Part shown: one piece after another, positions 33,371-44,791 of the stretch | Layout: each line of letters begins with the position of its first letter | How positions within the stretch are numbered: position 1 is the first letter of the stretch | From: Galeopsis tetrahit | Taxonomy: Eukaryota; Streptophyta; Magnoliopsida; Lamiales; Lamiaceae | Direction: 5' to 3' | Assembly: GCA_963675135.1 (NCBI GenBank) | Contig: OY776129.1 | Span: 78,147,348-78,211,347 of the forward strand | DNA length: 64,000 nt | Translations under genes and position numbers: made by a program | The notes under the pieces: model-generated | Database searches by the model: none | The model's input: only the letters and a program-made list of their open reading frames with translations | What the model was told of the DNA's origin: nothing

Positions 33371-33497
33371 TATAAAACCCGATGGTAGATTTCGTATGGA
33401 ACCCACCACATGCATAAATCACTTGATACACTTTAGCATGTAAAGTATTTTATGTAGGTGGTGGGTTCCTTAAGAAATTCGCCATCTGGTTTCATAT
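33371..33497. repeat. Imperfect inverted repeat between the DRP1 and HAD genes
   Basis: Arms of about 46 bp (33371-33416 and 33451-33497) share aaacc-gatgg-gatttc-ta-ggaacccacca in mirrored form, with a loop of about 34 nt. It starts 27 bp after the DRP1 stop, so it probably lies in that 3' UTR. It could be a small MITE or a structured UTR element. Confidence 0.65.
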
Positions 33498-33706
33498 AAA
33501 AACCTAATGGCGTAGAGATATTTTGTTTATTGATATAGTTTCACAATGGCAGTGTAAAGTTGATACCAGGGACCTAATTCTGTACTGTATGTTATTTATT
33601 TATGCATTAATTTGTTTGACCCAAGTTTTTGGTTTACTGTATCATCATACCTGGTAAAAAAATCTTAGTCTTGTATGTTGGTCTTGAAAAAAATACTCCA
33701 GTATTT

Positions 33707-35638
33707 CTAGATCAAAACGTGCTCTTCTAAAGCAGTCCACAAGTTTGAATCAGTAAAATCGTTGATCACCATTGTTGCCCCGGCTCCAGACAATAAGCTT
33801 TCGGGGTTCCTCGTTGCTAAAGCCACCACCGGCATCCCAGCTGCAACTCCAGCTTTTATCCCCGAGACAGAATCCTTCATATATGCAAACATAATTAAAT
33901 TAGCTAACAGTTTCAGAGATATTATTGGAAGGCAGGCCAGGCCTTACCTCAAAGATAAAAGTATGGTCGGGAGATATTCCAAGTTCCTGTAAAGCCTTCA
34001 AGTAGGGGTCTGGAAAAGGTTTTGCTCGTTCGCATTCACCTCCGATAACAACTAGTTCAAAGAATTTGTCGAGCCCCAGTAGAGAGAGAATCAGATCTGC
34101 GTTTGGTCTTGGGGCATTCGTCACTGCAGCACGTCTCAGACCACGATCTTCCACCCATTTGCACAATTTGTCAAGTCCCGCGACAGGTCTCATGTCTTCT
34201 GCTACTAATCTGTGTGTGTTTCAATGAGGAACATGAACAAGGAATTTTCCAATTAAGACCAGAGTTAAGAAACAGCTAACATGATTTGGTTCAAATTCTT
34301 CGATGAGAATGGTAATGAGAATCATTGAACAGTGAATTACAATGAAAATGATGGTCACAATGTTAGTGTTTTGCTCTAATCTTGGAATAATTAGGGACAA
34401 ACAATAGTCGTTGAAGAAAAGTGGTTAATCTAATCGAAGAATTTTGAATCAAAAGTGAAAGACACGTCTTTTATTCTCATTAACTACACCAATTCCCCAT
34501 TACCATTTCCATCGAAGAATTTTGAACCAAGTGTGAAAGATTTACCTTCGGAACATTGCTTCCTTGTCAACGAAAAATTTTCTTGCTCTTTCAAGATCCC
34601 AATCTGGGAAGAGAACATGAGCGAGCTCGTCGTTATGCTTGCCACTGATACGCTTTATGAAGAAATCTTCGGTTATAGGTTCTCCTCCATTGAATCCTAG
34701 CTGTAAATAAGCAAGAGACGAAACAAATAAAAGACGAGTGAAGTAATGGGAGAAGACGAAGAAGGTGAAGAAACCTCTTGAAGCATTTCTCTGAAGGCAT
34801 AGTAATGGATGGGATCTGAATCAGCCAGTGTTCCATCAATATCAAATAGTATTGCTTCAAGTGGAGCAACAGAAGCAAGCGAAGAATGCCTAACAGATAC
34901 CACAGGTTAGTTTCTACATATACATTGCTCATTATAACACCTCTACACCAACATTGAAATCAACTGCAACTGCACAACACGTACATTCTTATACTCCCTC
35001 CGTCACAGTGAAAGCTATCAATTCATTTTTTTGTAAACTACTTTCTCTCATATGTCATTATATTATACTCTCTTTCAATCACAATCACCTCTGGATATCT
35101 ACTTATTTTATCATATTTCTTAATCTCGATGCCCAAAGCTCATGGGTAGCTTTCATCGGGACGGAGGGAGTACTTTTCCTTTTCAGTTTCTCTTAAATGG
35201 TGATGAACTACAATGAAAATAATGGTCTGTACCTAGCTGTAACTCTTTGAATGTCCATTTAAGAGTTGTTAAAGCATTGACAAAATATCCAAAAATACAT
35301 TTTTCCGACCATAAATTTCAACCAACCAACTTCAATGGTTATCAGCCATTGACTCTCTCAAAATTCAAGAAAAAAGACAATCAAATTGTCCCACCATAAC
35401 AACATACCATATGTAGTATTTAACAATCTTGAAAGAAATATAAGAACAGACAATGCAAGTAATGTAAAAGCTCAGAAATTGAATTCAGACAAGAAACAGA
35501 ATTAGAGAAAGCATACCTTGTTGTCAAGGAAGACATCCTGAGAGAAGAAGAGACGTTGGTAGGAAGATTGCGAGTGTAGGTGTGAAAAGGAAGACTTGTT
35601 TTGGGCACAAAATGGGTGAAAAGCTTCATGGAGGCCAT
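33707..35638 (-). CDS. HAD-superfamily sugar-phosphatase-like hydrolase (SGPP-like), possibly plastid-targeted
   Basis: Five exons: 35638-35517, 34889-34775, 34700-34546, 34209-33948, 33874-33707; 822 nt, 273 residues. Haloacid dehalogenase motifs are all present: I, DIDGT with nucleophile Asp57 and Asp59; II, TN at 161-162; III, Lys194 in ERAKPFPDPY; IV, EDS at 218-220. The cap lies between motifs I and II. The closest group I recognise is the plant SGPP-type HAD phosphatase, which acts on small sugar phosphates. The first 45 or so residues are Ser/Thr-rich with few acidic residues and look like an organelle transit peptide; SGPP of Arabidopsis lacks such an extension, so localisation is inferred. 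The start is the first ATG of MASMKLF; the open frame farther upstream has no ATG. It converges with DRP1, 362 bp apart. Confidence 0.88.
34994..35170. mobile_element. Stowaway MITE in intron 1 of the HAD gene
   Basis: Terminal repeats ctccctccgtcacagtgaaa and, reverse-complemented, ctccctccgtcccgatgaaa, with inner agctatc/agctacc. TA on both sides (34992-34993 and 35171-35172). Length 177 bp, no coding capacity. Confidence 0.85.
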
Positions 35639-36908
35639 GGCGTTGCACGAATATTCCACCCAGCGAAGCGATTTATAGAAGAGAATATTTCTGTTCTGCG
35701 CAGGGCTGTGTGGTATTGAATTAGACAGTCTTTAGATGAGTGTAGGACGACGACAATTGATGTCCATGTAATAAATAAGTACAACAAATCCCATTGAAAC
35801 TAAAGAACTTACGTGGTCAACGCTTTTATTATATTAGTATATGGGGAAAAATTCATTATTTTGCTCCACTTCTGTTTTTAGGCCTTACACCCCATTAGAG
35901 CTGTTATTCGAGACGAGTCAAATACTTAAAGTTCAAACTCGACTTGTAAACGAGCCTATTGAGTTGAGCCTAATGGAACTTAAAGAAAAAATCTAGATAT
36001 CGAGTAACAAGCTGAGTTCGAGCCAACTCGTTAGTAAATCATGTATCTATCGAGCTAGACCTGTTTAATAGCGGCCAAAGTTAGGATGCACCGGCTCACT
36101 GCTTATTTTACATTTTTGTTCTTATGATGTTAGCGAAGAAAGCACCCAAGTGGTAAAAGTAAAAGTACAAGGGATAAACTGCCAGGCAAATGCAATTAAA
36201 ATGTTTGGAGGATGAAAATTATGTATATATATTTTTATATAGTATTATTACCACTTTACTACCAAAATTTGTCCGATATGCACATATAGTTTGAATAAAA
36301 AAATAATGTAATTAACCTATTTTAAATGTGCCAAGTGAAGTAAACTTTATTTCTAACGTGTACGTTTGTCCTTAAAAAATCTAGCCCCCTGTTTGAAGGT
36401 TAGATCCAAACCACTACTTCTCCACTGGTATAACTACATGAAGATTGATAAGTAAAATTGCAAAAATGGATATAAAGCATAATACAGAACTGAATTCAAT
36501 CATGGATACTTCGGAATCTCGAGCCCATTTCAGACCATTCCTGCATATAATAATACAACGTTGTATTACAGGCCTCACAATATAAACATTAGCTAGAAAA
36601 AATCCAGGGCGAAATGGTTATTACCTAATAGATAGACTATGCTGCCGAAACCAAATAAACCTACTGTCGGAGTTACATGCTTGTCTGCACGTTAAAGAAT
36701 TCATCTTATATACAAAGAAATCGTCTTTTTTCTCCACTTTTTGTATTGAGATAAAAAGTCAATTGTGATAGCAAATTAATTACGAATCTCCAACTTATTC
36801 ACTCGGATGTGTCCTGTTTTAAGAATTTGTGGAAAAAACGGAACCACATTATCATTTCCGGGCCAAAACAATATAAGTCATCGAAGTGAGTTTACCTTTG
36901 GCAGGATA
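35639..36908. other. Interval between HAD promoter and PIG-P 3' end
   Basis: It holds the HAD promoter (immediately upstream of 35638), one dispersed TCGAG repeat, and AT-rich filler. No further gene recognised. Confidence 0.5.
35893..36075 (+). repeat. Dispersed TCGAGC-rich repeat, copy 2
   Basis: It starts attagagctgttattcgag, nearly identical to the start of copy 3 at 43735, and shares 'agatatcgagtaacaagctgag' type inner sequence. It is shorter than copy 3. Confidence 0.7.
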
Positions 36909-38523
36909 TCATTTGAGATTTTTAAACATGATTTCGTTAATTTGGTTGATGCCAATGTCACATATAGGTTCAATGGGTTGCTCATCATCATCTGTTGAAG
37001 GGATGCCACTCAGTGGCTCCCTACTGAATTCATCTGCATAGATAGAGCACAACTAAAATTAATGCCACGTCTGCTTTTTAAACTTGGCCTCTATATTCCA
37101 TTTTTAGATGTCATTAGAGGCCAAAAGCATGTAAATGTATACAATTCCTAGAAAGTGATCAAAATTACCAAACATTGAGTTCAAGGAGTTCGGAGGAGGA
37201 GTAGCCATGAAGTTCACACTGATATAAAATGTAATTGCAAGTACAATTGTCACCATTGCATATGTTGGGACAGACAAAGCCCAATACCTGAAAAGTTCGA
37301 CACTTGTCACTACAGTCTACAGACGAAAGTTTGTTTAACATCAGATTATAGGCTTTACTAAAAATTTCAATCTAATAAATGTATATACTTTGTCTTGGAA
37401 ACCTTTTTTTTCATTTTTCCTTTACTATTGTTTACTAACATTTTAATAATCTATTACAACTTGTTGCATACAAAGTTTAATAAATCCAAACATTAAAGTC
37501 AAAATGTTTGGTTCCCAAGTTGGCCCAAACTAGTCAAGAATTAGGAGAGTTCCCATATTAGTCTTTGCTCTCCCATGAGAATCGGAACTTCCATGATCAT
37601 ATGATGTCCATTCAGAGGGGGAAAAAAGGAAGAAGCTTTGAAGATTTGAAAGGTAAGCATATATTCTACTACACTAACCTGCTTGGATAGTAATAGATCC
37701 CTATAGAATGCAACCAATGGTCCGGAACATATGCCCATATTATGAAAATCGCTGTTGCACGTAAATATAACAGAATATCTTTAGATGCCATTTAATTTAA
37801 TTATATTATCCTTGAGATCTTGATGATAAGAAGAGAATCAATTACTGGCCTAGAATCCAACTTTTTAGACAGAAAAATGATAACCAATACCAGAAATGTG
37901 AAAGCTAAAATCACTCTACAGAATATACAAACAACGAACACAATACGCATCCAGTAACTGAGATCACTTTTGCATCCTAGATCCCTAATTTACAAACTAA
38001 ACCCAAAACTAAACAGCTGCATATAATTCAATTATAAAAGTGAACAGACTATCAATTTTTTTTTACTACACTTTGGCATGCTTTTTGGTTGACTATGGCA
38101 GAGGAAAATTGATGAAAATAATTTTCTTTTGAAAAAATGCAATCAAACATCCTATCAGATTGGTTACAATTTCTGGAGTATTCAGAAGCCCTAAATTCAT
38201 TACTCTCTAACAGTCCTATCCTCTACATCATTTAAAGTGAAACACATCCAAAGCAGAAATTAGGAGAACAATATGATTAGCATCCATCGAGTACAATCTG
38301 CAAGGAAATTGGTAAGGAGGAGATGAATCTGACCTGTGAAAACAACGGTAGTGATGGAGCCGACGAATCCATATACCTCTGAAAGTTTAGGCCCATGCTC
38401 GCCGGAGACGCCTAATTCCGTCGAAGAACGGTGATCGACATCGGGAAACGAAACGTTGGCCCTCCGATTCTTGGAGAAGCTCAGTATTCTTCGTGGGCTA
38501 TTCACAGAACAACGCTCTTCCAT
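36909..38523 (-). CDS. PIGP: PIG-P, subunit of the GPI-GlcNAc transferase complex
   Basis: Four exons: 38523-38334, 37751-37679, 37287-37169, 37033-36909; 507 nt, 168 residues. After a basic, Ser-rich N-terminus of about 45 residues comes the PIG-P signature: LSEVYGFVGSITTVVFT (first membrane helix), AIFIIWAYVPDHWLHSIGIYYYPSRYWALSVP, then a second helix (MVTIVLAITFYISVNFM) and TPPPNSLNSMFD. PIG-P is a small two-helix ER membrane protein of the complex that transfers GlcNAc to phosphatidylinositol, the first step of GPI-anchor synthesis. An acidic tail (STDDDEQPIEP) ends in NEIMFKNLK. The start is the first ATG of the open exon. Splice phases join exactly across all three introns. Confidence 0.9.
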
Positions 38524-39735
38524 CCTAATTCTTGCTTATAGTGGAATTCAGTATTACAATTTCCAGTTAGGCATTACGTCGAGCAGCTGGCGAGTAGTAT
38601 TTGGTGCACGACGATTGTGATGTTTGATTTGATTTTACAAGTTACAACCCGTCGCACAGTCGCACTAATGCAGTTGCTTGATTTACAGCTTAGAGAATTT
38701 TCGATATTTAGTGGGCTCAATTAATTTATATTTAAGCCCAATTCCAGTGACGGAGGCCCAATTCCAGTGACGGAGGCCCAATCTCTTTTCAATTTCTACA
38801 AGGCCCAATTTCATCATTATTTTTTAGTCCCTATACTTCCCAAAATTACTTCCACAAAATTAATACCCCACAACATCATTTTATTTTCAAAATTGTCACT
38901 ACTTTTTTATCTACATTTTACTAAATATACTTTACACCTCACCAAATCACTTAAAATATCTCTCATTTATCCTACCTCACCAACTACTATATATTTTTAT
39001 TATTCGTGTCAGTCAAATGGTGCGAGCATATTTGAACAAAAATAGTATTTTTCTACTTTGTTTATTTAAAAAAAAAAAATTGAACAAGATTTTAACGGTA
39101 CATCAATCTGTGATTCGATTTGTGAACTTGTGTTATGTCTATTGTTTTATATATATATTTATTTGTTTGGAAAACCATGAAATTGATCCAACTAACAAAA
39201 TATTAAAATTAAGGAAAAAGTAGTTTCACACTTTTAAAATAAAAATTTCTCACAAAAAAATGACAATACTTTTAATTCATACATACACAATACAATTCAT
39301 TTTTATTTACAGATTTATTATGGAAACAGAGATAAAAAACTATATTTCAAAATTTATGTAAATTATAAACTGGTAGTTCGAATAAATTTACAAACCTTCT
39401 CGAGGATAATTAAAATTAGCAAAAAACATTGTGTGCTTTAAAAAAAATCATAAGTGCCAGATTTGGGAATGGAAAATTAGTTTAGATTAATAGTGGAATA
39501 GATTCAATTGAAATCGGGTTCTTGATTCCTAAAAGTGTCAATCAGTCAACCGCGACTCCACGTGAAAACGATTCTCCTTTTTCAATAACACGCAAAGTAA
39601 GCGGGTTTACCCTCCGAAATTTATTGCTACGCCAACAGAAAAACGTGTGGACTCAGGAAAGGAAATTAACACGAAAACCGAAGACGACGTCATTATTCCT
39701 CCTAATTGCTTCAGTTAGTTCCCGTTCCATTCCAA
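38524..39735. other. Intergenic between PIG-P and UMP-CMP kinase
   Basis: It contains the upstream region of PIG-P, a perfect 20-bp tandem pair (ccagtgacggaggcccaatt, 38745-38783) and a truncated MITE-like segment (38800-39030) matching 12880-13154. No gene seen. Confidence 0.5.
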
Positions 39736-39743
39736 TATAAATA
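39736..39743 (+). promoter_or_regulatory. TATA box of the UMP-CMP kinase gene
   Basis: TATAAATA stands in a C-rich context. It is followed about 30-85 bp later by a CT-rich leader and, at 39824, a GTGAGT donor. The acceptor at 40855-40856 closes a 1033-bp intron wholly inside the 5' UTR, 28 bp before the ATG. Confidence 0.65.
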
Positions 39744-40884
39744 ACCACCCTCTTCATTTTCGATCCAAATTTTCCCGTTCGTTGGATCTCCACTGTTTCC
39801 CTCTCTTTCTCGCTCGACAATTGGTGAGTTCTAGATCTAATTTTCTCTCATTTTGTTTGTTTGAAATTGCTTAAGTTTATGTTCTTATTTCCTGCGTTAT
39901 TGATTTTCGGTTGTCATTCATGTTTGCTGAATTTGGAGATGTTTGTTTCTTCAACGAGGTTGTGCACATTGGCCTATTTGATCTCCTAATATGTGATGAT
40001 TGATGAAACTTCAGATCGCTGCTATTTCGTATATCGTTTAGTTGATTTGGTGAATTTGTTAAAGTTGCTCTTGCGGAGCGGAGAGATTAGATCTTTTAAT
40101 GTAATGTATTGAATCTGTTGGTAAAACACTATTCTGCTTGATTAAGTGGCTTAATTTAGTCCTATTCTTAAGATTTGCCTTTCTTTCATATTTTAGTTAA
40201 AATCTGGCCATTTTTCCCTGTGGATCTAGTACCGCTATGGAGTAACTAATTTTTGGCAGATCTAGACTTATAGTACCTCTGTGGAGTACTAAAGTTTGGT
40301 GGATCGAACTGACTGAGCAAAAGGGTTATAAATGCTGTGTTTCATAAGTCCGCTTTTTTCAAGTTTTATTTTTAAAGCTAATTTAGGTCTTCATTATGAC
40401 ATACTTGGTAGAAATTTGTAGTTAAATCAATACTATACTGTAAGATTAACCTTTGATAGAGATCAATATTACACACTCAATTTATCTTTTAATAAAGATC
40501 TGCAGATTTGGGTTTCATTCTGATCATTTCCTTTTGAACTTTAGGCATATCTATCTTTACCTTCTATAGTCAAGTGCTAAACAGTAAAGACTGAGATTTG
40601 ATTTCATTTTGATCGTGATTCAGTGTGCTTGATCTCCATCCCTTACCTTTTATTTAATTTGCATGCTTCCATTCAAAGCACACGTTAAAAAAAAAAAAAA
40701 AAACTTTAGAATTTACTGCAATTGATTATTTTGCCTATAGTGAGTAAGCTCTTCAATCTTAGTATCTCAAGTTTCTTAGTGATATGAGATTTTTACTTTT
40801 TTACTTTATTGAAAATCCTTCTTCTAAGTGCCATTGGTATATTTCTCATTGTGCAGATAATTTACCAGAATTTTTATAGGTACT

Positions 40885-43236
40885 ATGGGAACTGTTGTTG
40901 ATGCTGTAAATAAGGTATTTTCTTTTAATTATGTTCACTGTTGTTCTTAAATGTTCTGTATCTCAATTTTGATTTGAAAAATGGTTGGAGCTATGGGTAC
41001 AACTCCAACACTTTATAACAAGCTTAATGCAAAAACGAATTCTAGTTTCTAAAATATCTGCTGAAATTTGTAGACCCTTGGACTTTCTATTTACAATTAT
41101 ATAAGAACGCTTTGCGGCCCATATCATATGAAACCCTTTTTTTTCTTGGTTCAGGAAGCAAATGGAAGCGTAAAAATCAACAAAAAGGTTACTGTCGTTT
41201 TTGTTCTGGGTGAGTAACTTGGTTTCCAAACATTTCTGCAGACATGTCGATTCTAGAAATTAGTGTTTGCATATTATTGAACCTAAATGTACGCCATTAA
41301 TTTTTTTAGGCACTCTTATAATTTGGACACATTGTATTCCTGTATGAAATTCTTACTATTAAACAAGCATTTTCTGTCTATGATATCTTGACATATACAT
41401 TAAACTCGAGCAGGTGGGCCAGGCAGTGGTAAGGGCACTCAGTGTGCAAACATTGTTGAACACTATGGCTATACTCATCTCAGTGCTGGTGATCTTCTCC
41501 GGGCAGAGATTAAATCTGGCTCCGAAAACGGGTATAAGCTTTTTTATGTAACCTTTTTTAAATTAATATTTGAACAAGAGTTGCTTCATTCTTGATCGGT
41601 GCTGTTTTGTTCTTAACCTTTCATATATTTTCAAGAACATAGTACTTTTACACTGTTGACCAAATTATTTATCTGGGTCATTTCGGTTGTTTTATAAACT
41701 CATTATGTTGAGCTAATGATACAGTTGTGTAGTAATTTCTTAAACATGTGTTCCTTTTTGTTTCTTGTGATGTACTTTTGGAAAATGAATTACAACACTT
41801 AATTCGGTAAATTATCATCCTGAGTTGTATATGACATAATTTCTATTGTGTTGTATTATTGTATTAGCCAGATTCTTTATAGTGTGTTTTGCAACTAACT
41901 TGTCTTATGATATGCAGGACTATGATTCAAAACATGATTAAGGAGGGGAAAATCGTGCCTTCAGAGGTAACAATTAAGCTTCTTCAACGAGCAATAATGG
42001 AAAATGCAAATGACAAGTTTCTTATCGATGGCTTTCCTCGTAATGAAGAAAATCGTGCCGCATTTGAGGCTGTAGTAAGTCTTTCCTTACCCCTCCTTTT
42101 CTTTTACTCTCTTAATCTCTTTGTCTGTGCACTTGCATATCTATGCACATGTATAAATTTATTTATCTATCTATATAATAGTGATGTTACTCCATATTTA
42201 CTAGTACTAATTCATACCAGTGCAATTATCTTTTTTTATTTCCTGCCATTCCTATGGTTGGATTTATGATTCATTTATTCTTAATTTTTTTCTTTCTTTG
42301 CAGACTGGTATTCAGCCAGAATTTGTACTTTTCTTTGAATGCTCAGAGAAGGAAATGGAGAGGCGCCTGTTAAGTAGGAACGAGGTTATACATCATTGAT
42401 TAGTTTCTTAACCAAAATTATCAATCATCTTTCTATTTCTTTATCTACTATCTGTAATATCTTCAATTTCTTCTGGTCTTTCATTTTGTGTCTTAGGGCC
42501 GGGAAGATGATAACATTGATACAATAAGAAAGAGATTTAAGGTGTACTTGGAATCTAGTCTCCCAGTGATCGAATATTACGATGCAAAGGGGAAAGTTCG
42601 AAAGGTACGTAGTATTTTCTCGTCAATTTGTCCCTGTCATAAGAAATTAAATAATGGTAATGTTTATTAATTTTTATATTTTTTTAGATTGATGCTGCAA
42701 AACCGATTGAAGAAGTTTTTTTGGCAGTCAAATCAATTTTCACCTCTCCAAATGAGCAGGTAAAGTAGCATCTTGATATGTACTTCCAAGAATTGGTACA
42801 GAAAAGTGTTGTTTGAGTATAGAAAAACTAGAATGCTAACAATGGTATTTTATTATCGAGTCAGACTCATTATTAAAAAAAAAAAAAAAAAAACTGCTTG
42901 AATATCATAGAAGAATCTTGATATTTTTATGACTGATCTTGAATACTTGATAAAATTGGCAAATCTTGCAATTTTATAAGGAAAAAAGCATTTATCTTTT
43001 TTACTTTTGTCCACTTGTACTTCTATCTTGTTTTTTGTCCCATTTAATTTCATCTGTACACTTTTGCCCCTTGTATAAAAAATATTCAAGTGGTAAAAGT
43101 AAAAAAAATAACAATAATCGAAAATAGAGGGAGCTCAAATTTGCATCTATTCATTTTATATTAATACAATGCATCCTTTTGCATTGGTGTTAATAATTTT
43201 CCTTTCGTGCATGTTCACTCACAGGCTTCTGCTTAA
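40885..43236 (+). CDS. PYR6: UMP-CMP kinase (pyrimidine nucleoside monophosphate kinase)
   Basis: Eight coding exons: 40885-40914, 41155-41209, 41414-41531, 41918-42074, 42304-42384, 42497-42604, 42688-42759, 43225-43236; 633 nt, 210 residues. The P-loop GGPGSGKGTQC starts at residue 29. HLSAGDLLRAEIKSGSENG and IDGFPRNEENR are the NMP-binding motifs, and GREDDN with RKRFKVYLESSLPVIEYY the lid and helix that separate UMP-CMP kinases from adenylate kinases. It phosphorylates UMP and CMP with ATP; plant homologues are cytosolic or nuclear, and no transit peptide is visible. The last exon encodes only Ala-Ser-Ala. If the preceding intron is retained, a stop follows two codons later, so the C-terminus hardly changes. 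Another possible acceptor at 43450 would add VVVKTASPS instead. A long 5' UTR intron precedes the start. Confidence 0.92.
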
Positions 43237-43734
43237 GGATTCTACTTAGCCCATAAATTTGCACCTGATTTTAGGTACAGGTAATGATTTTACTAAATCT
43301 TAATAACTGAATTCGTGGTTTCATTAATGATCGGATAAGTGATATTGTATCGAAGATTGGCGCTTTCTTTGTTGCTGTGAAATTCACTGCATTTCGTTGC
43401 AACTAACTATCAGTCGCGCTCGCTCAATTTTTCTACGTTTTATTATGCAGGTGGTTGTGAAAACTGCATCACCGAGCTGATGTGCATTATCATTGGATTT
43501 CTTCCCCCTGTGGGGGGTTACATTTTACTGTTTTGGTAATTTTGAGAACTAGATAAGTATTGATTTTCATGGGGCCTCTTCGCCTCTATATTGATCTACC
43601 ATAGTTTTGATGAGGTTATTGCCTCTATATATGGTTATGTCTCATATTCAAAATTACTTATTAATAAGATTGCTATATATTCACTTATCATCTTTTTTTT
43701 TCTCTCTTTTTTTAACATAAAGAAAATTATACTA

Positions 43735-44050
43735 ATATTAGAGCTATTATTCGAGCCGAGCCGAGTAGTTGAAGTTCAAGCTCGACTCAAGCTCGACTCA
43801 AGCTCTTATCGAGTTGAGCTCGACTTGATAACATTGACGAGCTTAAAAATAAGCTCGACTCATTAACGATTCTATCGAGCTGAGTCTAACGAATCTAATG
43901 GAATTAAAAGAAAAAAAATAGATATCGAGCCTAACGAATTGAGCTCGAACTGACTCGTTAGTAAATTGAGTATGTAATGAGCCCGAGCTCAAGTTTGAGC
44001 TTTATCGAGCCGAGCTCACAAGCTGCTCGATTCGTTTAACAAGGCTAAAC
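43735..44050 (+). repeat. Dispersed TCGAGC-rich repeat, copy 3 (longest)
   Basis: About 316 bp of gctcgactcaagctc, gagccgag and gatatcgagcctaac motifs, ending gctcgattcgtttaacaagg. It begins like copy 2 (35893). Copy 1 (3614-3790) is on the opposite strand. Confidence 0.75.
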
Positions 44051-44791
44051 ACAATAACTGTTCCTAAAATAATATAAATTGTGGATTTTTGGTTTGGGCG
44101 ATTCGATCAATTTGGTTGGGCAGATTTATTTATTTTTTGTATTAGTCATAATTGTGAATTTGAATTAAAAAATTAAATTTTGAATGAAATGGGCCACTAT
44201 CGGGTCCAAATTTATTCAATACAAGACCTGAGGCCCATGCAATCTATAGAAGGCCAAAATCCAAACCAACCCATCTCGGTCTAAAACTGGATTTCGTTTC
44301 TTATGGAGTAAATCGCAAGTTCAAACTTAATTTTTAAGAACAAATTATTCTATGGTGTTTATAGATGTACTTAATTGCACCAAGTATTACTAATTTTTAA
44401 GAATTTATATGTGAGGACAATAATATAAATTTCCATGAATTTATTTTAATCATGATACAAAAAGGTTTTGAAGGGTATGCTTGAAAGAGAGATATTTTTC
44501 GTAATTAATGATATGCATATATAATTAAGGATATTATTAATATAAAGAGATATAGCTTAAAAGGCATGCCATAAAAAATAAAATAAAAATGAAGGGTGTA
44601 TTAATTAATATGGGATGGTTTAATCTAATCAGACCCATCCAAGCTCATTACAATCTCATTTTATTTTTTCTTAGACCGCTGGTGAGTGGTGATTAGTTGT
44701 CAGCCTCTGTCTGTAATCTTGCCCACTACGTGCTCGATGAATTGACTGAGAGAAAGAAAACCTCTTCCCGCTATAACCAACACAGTATCTG
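44051..44791. other. Intergenic upstream of the SLO1-like gene
   Basis: AT-rich, no gene. The last 100 bp before the ATG are less AT-rich and probably contain the promoter and leader; I see no clear TATA box. Confidence 0.5.
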
